A stretch of 9,234 bases of DNA from CAIOSQ01 sp044359885. GTDB taxonomy: Bacteria > Pseudomonadota > Alphaproteobacteria > CACIAM-22H2. Location of the stretch: the NCBI GenBank assembly GCA_044359885.1, contig JBIKLI010000166.1, positions 1 to 9,234 on the forward strand. Reading direction: 5' to 3'. Below, piece after piece: positions 8,058 through 9,234 of the stretch. The notes under the pieces were generated by a model. The model saw only the letters and a program-made list of their open reading frames with translations, ran no database searches and had not been told where the DNA came from. How positions within the stretch are numbered: the first letter of the stretch is position 1; every line of letters starts with the position of its first letter. The translations under genes and the position numbers were made by a program.

Positions 8058-8501
8058 TCAGGCTCGATCGGCGCCGCGATCGCGGCACTCGCCTTCGTCA
8101 GGTTCGTGGTCGTGATCGTGATCGTGGCCGTGGTCGTGGTCATGGTCGTGATCGTGATCGTGATCGTGATCGTGATCGTGATCGTGCCGTCGGGCGGTCT
8201 CGATCGCGATCGCCCGGGCGCGCAGGTCGCCGGGGGTCACCAGCGACGCTTCGGCGACCAGCCGCTCGAGCGCGGCAAGCCAGTGCCCGTAGTAATTTCC
8301 GCCCGGATCGGGGCGGCCCGCGTCGCGCGCTCGCGCCAGTTCCTCGGCCAGCGCCGCGGCCCAATGCGGCCAGGTGAACACCCCGCGGGCGTGCAGGCTG
8401 ACCGCCAGGGCGAAGGCCGATGCCTCCCAGGGTTCGCGAAACACCGGTCCGTCGGCGTCGCGCGGCAGCAGCGGCAGGTCGTCGAGGACGGGCAAGGTCA
8501 C
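8058..8501 (-). CDS. Nitrile hydratase accessory (activator) protein with a His-Asp repeat tail
   Basis: This 147-residue protein resembles the N-terminal half of the nitrile hydratase beta subunit (segments GPVFREPWEASAFALAVSLHARG, then GGNYYGHWLAALERLV, about residues 17-92). That is the pattern of the NHase activator/P14K-type family, which helps load metal into the alpha subunit. After about residue 105 comes a tail of alternating His and Asp: 14 His and 12 Asp with one Gly, coded at 8106-8186. It ends with a short acidic/arginine segment. Such a tail should bind divalent metal; delivery or storage of cobalt or iron for the enzyme is an inference. The GTG start at 8501 overlaps the beta-subunit stop as GTGA and has GAGG seven bases upstream, which fits coupled translation. 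No clear terminator follows before purB. Confidence 0.88.
   Translation of the reverse strand: MTLPVLDDLPLLPRDADGPVFREPWEASAFALAVSLHARGVFTWPHWAAALAEELARARDAGRPDPGGNYYGHWLAALERLVAEASLVTPGDLRARAIAIETARRHDHDHDHDHDHDHDHDHDHGHDHDHDHEPDEGECRDRGADRA
8106..8186 (-). repeat. Tandem hexanucleotide repeat coding for the His-Asp tail
   Basis: On the + strand the unit ATCGTG occurs six times without change at 8151-8186 and twice more at 8115-8126. Related GTCGTG-type units with silent third-base changes, and one GCC (Gly), fill the rest. On the - strand each unit codes for His-Asp. Because the unit is two whole codons, gain or loss of units would change tail length without a frameshift. Confidence 0.92.
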
Positions 8502-9163
8502 GAGGCCGCCTCGAGATAGGGTTCCCAGAGATCGATCCGCACGCTGTCGCCGGCGGCCGCCGCCGGACCCCAGATCTCGCGCGCGGCGAAACGCACGCCG
8601 TAGAGATGGGCGGGGTTTTCGCCGAGCCCCGTGGCGTTGGTGTCGGGAAACACGTGGCCGCCGTGATGCGCCTCGATGCGCCCGACGCGACCCCGGCAAT
8701 AGCGCGGGGCGCGCGTATGCGACGCCGTCGCCGTGGGGACGACACGGACGGTCGCGCCGATCGCGAAGCGCGGCGGCGCGGCAAGGGGGCGCGCGGTCGG
8801 TCCGCCGCGCGCCAGAACACGCGGCACGTCGGCGGCCGACAGCGCTGCCCGCGCATGCGCGGGCGGCGGTGCGATCGCGCGGCCGGCTTCGATCTCGCCG
8901 GGCACGAGGAAGCCTTCCTCGGTGGCCAGGCGTTCCAGCGCCTTGGTCCAGAGTTCGTAGTAGCTGGCGGAGAGATAATCGACCGGGTGGCGGTTCTCGC
9001 GGGCGAAGCGCGAGCGGTCCAGCGTCCAGCGCCCCTGCGCGCCCATCGCCAGGGTCAGCGCGAAGGCGCGCCGTTCCCAGGCCGCGTGGAACACGGGCTC
9101 TCCGGGTTCGGGGGCGACCGGCCCCAGCCCGTGCATCCCGCCGAGATCCTGACCGCCATTCAT
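8498..9163 (-). CDS. nthB: Nitrile hydratase beta subunit
   Basis: Nitrile hydratase turns nitriles into amides with a non-heme Fe(III) or Co(III) centre held by the alpha subunit; the beta subunit completes the active site. The 221-residue product begins with the typical MNGGQDLGGMHGLGPV. It continues with EPVFHAAWERRAFAL and DYLSASYYELWTKALERL (about 62-79). The C-terminal beta-barrel domain shows HTRAPRYCRGRVG (about 149-161), HHGGHVFPDTNATGLGENP, LYGVRF and DLWEPYLE. Arg52 and Arg151 occupy the places of the two arginines that contact the oxidised cysteine ligands in characterised enzymes. The ATG at 9163 overlaps the alpha-subunit stop as ATGA, and its own stop overlaps the accessory gene start. 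The metal type cannot be told from this subunit. Confidence 0.95.
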   Translation of the reverse strand: MNGGQDLGGMHGLGPVAPEPGEPVFHAAWERRAFALTLAMGAQGRWTLDRSRFARENRHPVDYLSASYYELWTKALERLATEEGFLVPGEIEAGRAIAPPPAHARAALSAADVPRVLARGGPTARPLAAPPRFAIGATVRVVPTATASHTRAPRYCRGRVGRIEAHHGGHVFPDTNATGLGENPAHLYGVRFAAREIWGPAAAAGDSVRIDLWEPYLEAAS

Positions 9164-9234
9164 GGGGCGAGCGCCCTGGCGACGCCGATCATCGAGTCGC
9201 GCGTCACCAGCGCGGCGAGCCGCTCCTCGCTCCA
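9160..9234 (-). CDS. nthA: Nitrile hydratase alpha subunit, C-terminal end only
   Basis: The last 24 codons of a gene that continues beyond the right edge. The translation WSEERLAALVTRDSMIGVAR, followed by ALAP and TGA, matches the end of nitrile hydratase alpha subunits, where the segment VTRDSMIGV is strongly conserved. The stop overlaps the start of the beta subunit gene by four bases (ATGA). The metal-binding Cys motif, which would tell a cobalt from an iron enzyme, lies outside the window. Confidence 0.9.
   Translation of the reverse strand, partial: WSEERLAALVTRDSMIGVARALAP

Noticed and set aside
8024..8143. Upstream extension of purB to an ATG at 8143
   Set aside because: The added residues are a Thr-rich shadow of the His-Asp repeat and overlap the accessory gene; the GTG at 8023 gives the standard PurB N-terminus.
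8106..8186. Tandem repeat considered as a CRISPR array or regulatory iteron
   Set aside because: The unit is only six bases, has no spacers, and lies in frame inside a coding gene, where it explains a His-Asp tail.
8106..8519. A + strand frame beginning with a Val/Ile-rich stretch that looks like a membrane segment
   Set aside because: The stretch is the reverse reading of the His-Asp repeat (GTG ATC repeated), and the rest is antisense to the accessory gene.

Overview
The window is a dense, GC-rich (roughly two thirds G+C by eye) stretch of bacterial chromosome. It almost certainly comes from an alphaproteobacterium, probably a Rhodospirillales-like lineage. The gene for the alphaproteobacterial F1-ATPase inhibitor subunit zeta (DUF1476), next to purB and the purC-purS-purQ-purL cluster with a BolA-like gene and a CGFS glutaredoxin, supports this. 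All protein calls come from reading the translations; no database search was possible.

Layout from left to right. (1) 2-757, + strand: the C-terminal 251 residues of the ATP-dependent protease Lon, with its Ser-Lys catalytic dyad. A strong hairpin at 785-812 separates it from the convergent gene to its right and looks like a bidirectional terminator. (2) 840-5382, - strand: a compact purine operon transcribed leftwards in the order purC, purS, purQ, purL, then a BolA/IbaG-like gene and the monothiol glutaredoxin grxD. Together PurS, PurQ and PurL form the three-part FGAR amidotransferase; PurC makes SAICAR. BolA and CGFS glutaredoxins are known partners in iron-sulphur cluster handling. (3) 5478-6272, - strand: an NRDE/TANGO2-family gene followed by its own hairpin terminator, so it is probably a separate unit from purC. 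(4) 6355-6678, + strand: the ATPase inhibitor zeta gene, divergent from the NRDE gene, with a 5' leader holding an inverted repeat and a nine-codon upstream ORF. (5) 6665-8023, - strand: purB (adenylosuccinate lyase), whose 3' end runs antiparallel into the zeta gene by 14 bp. (6) 8058-9234, - strand: the end of a nitrile hydratase operon: the alpha subunit C-terminus, the beta subunit and an accessory (activator) protein, joined by 4-nt stop/start overlaps.

Working together: purC, purS, purQ, purL and purB supply several steps of de novo IMP synthesis, and PurB also acts in AMP synthesis. The nitrile hydratase genes form a catabolic cassette (nitrile to amide) lying only 34 bp upstream of purB with no visible terminator, so read-through into purB is possible.

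Most of the window is conserved housekeeping DNA. The features most worth a second look are the His-Asp repeat tail of the nitrile hydratase accessory protein, encoded by a tandem hexanucleotide repeat; the extended purB C-terminus, which runs through a large hairpin into the zeta gene; and the leader of the zeta gene. I did not see a CRISPR array, insertion sequence, prophage, tRNA, rRNA or an obviously new multi-gene system.
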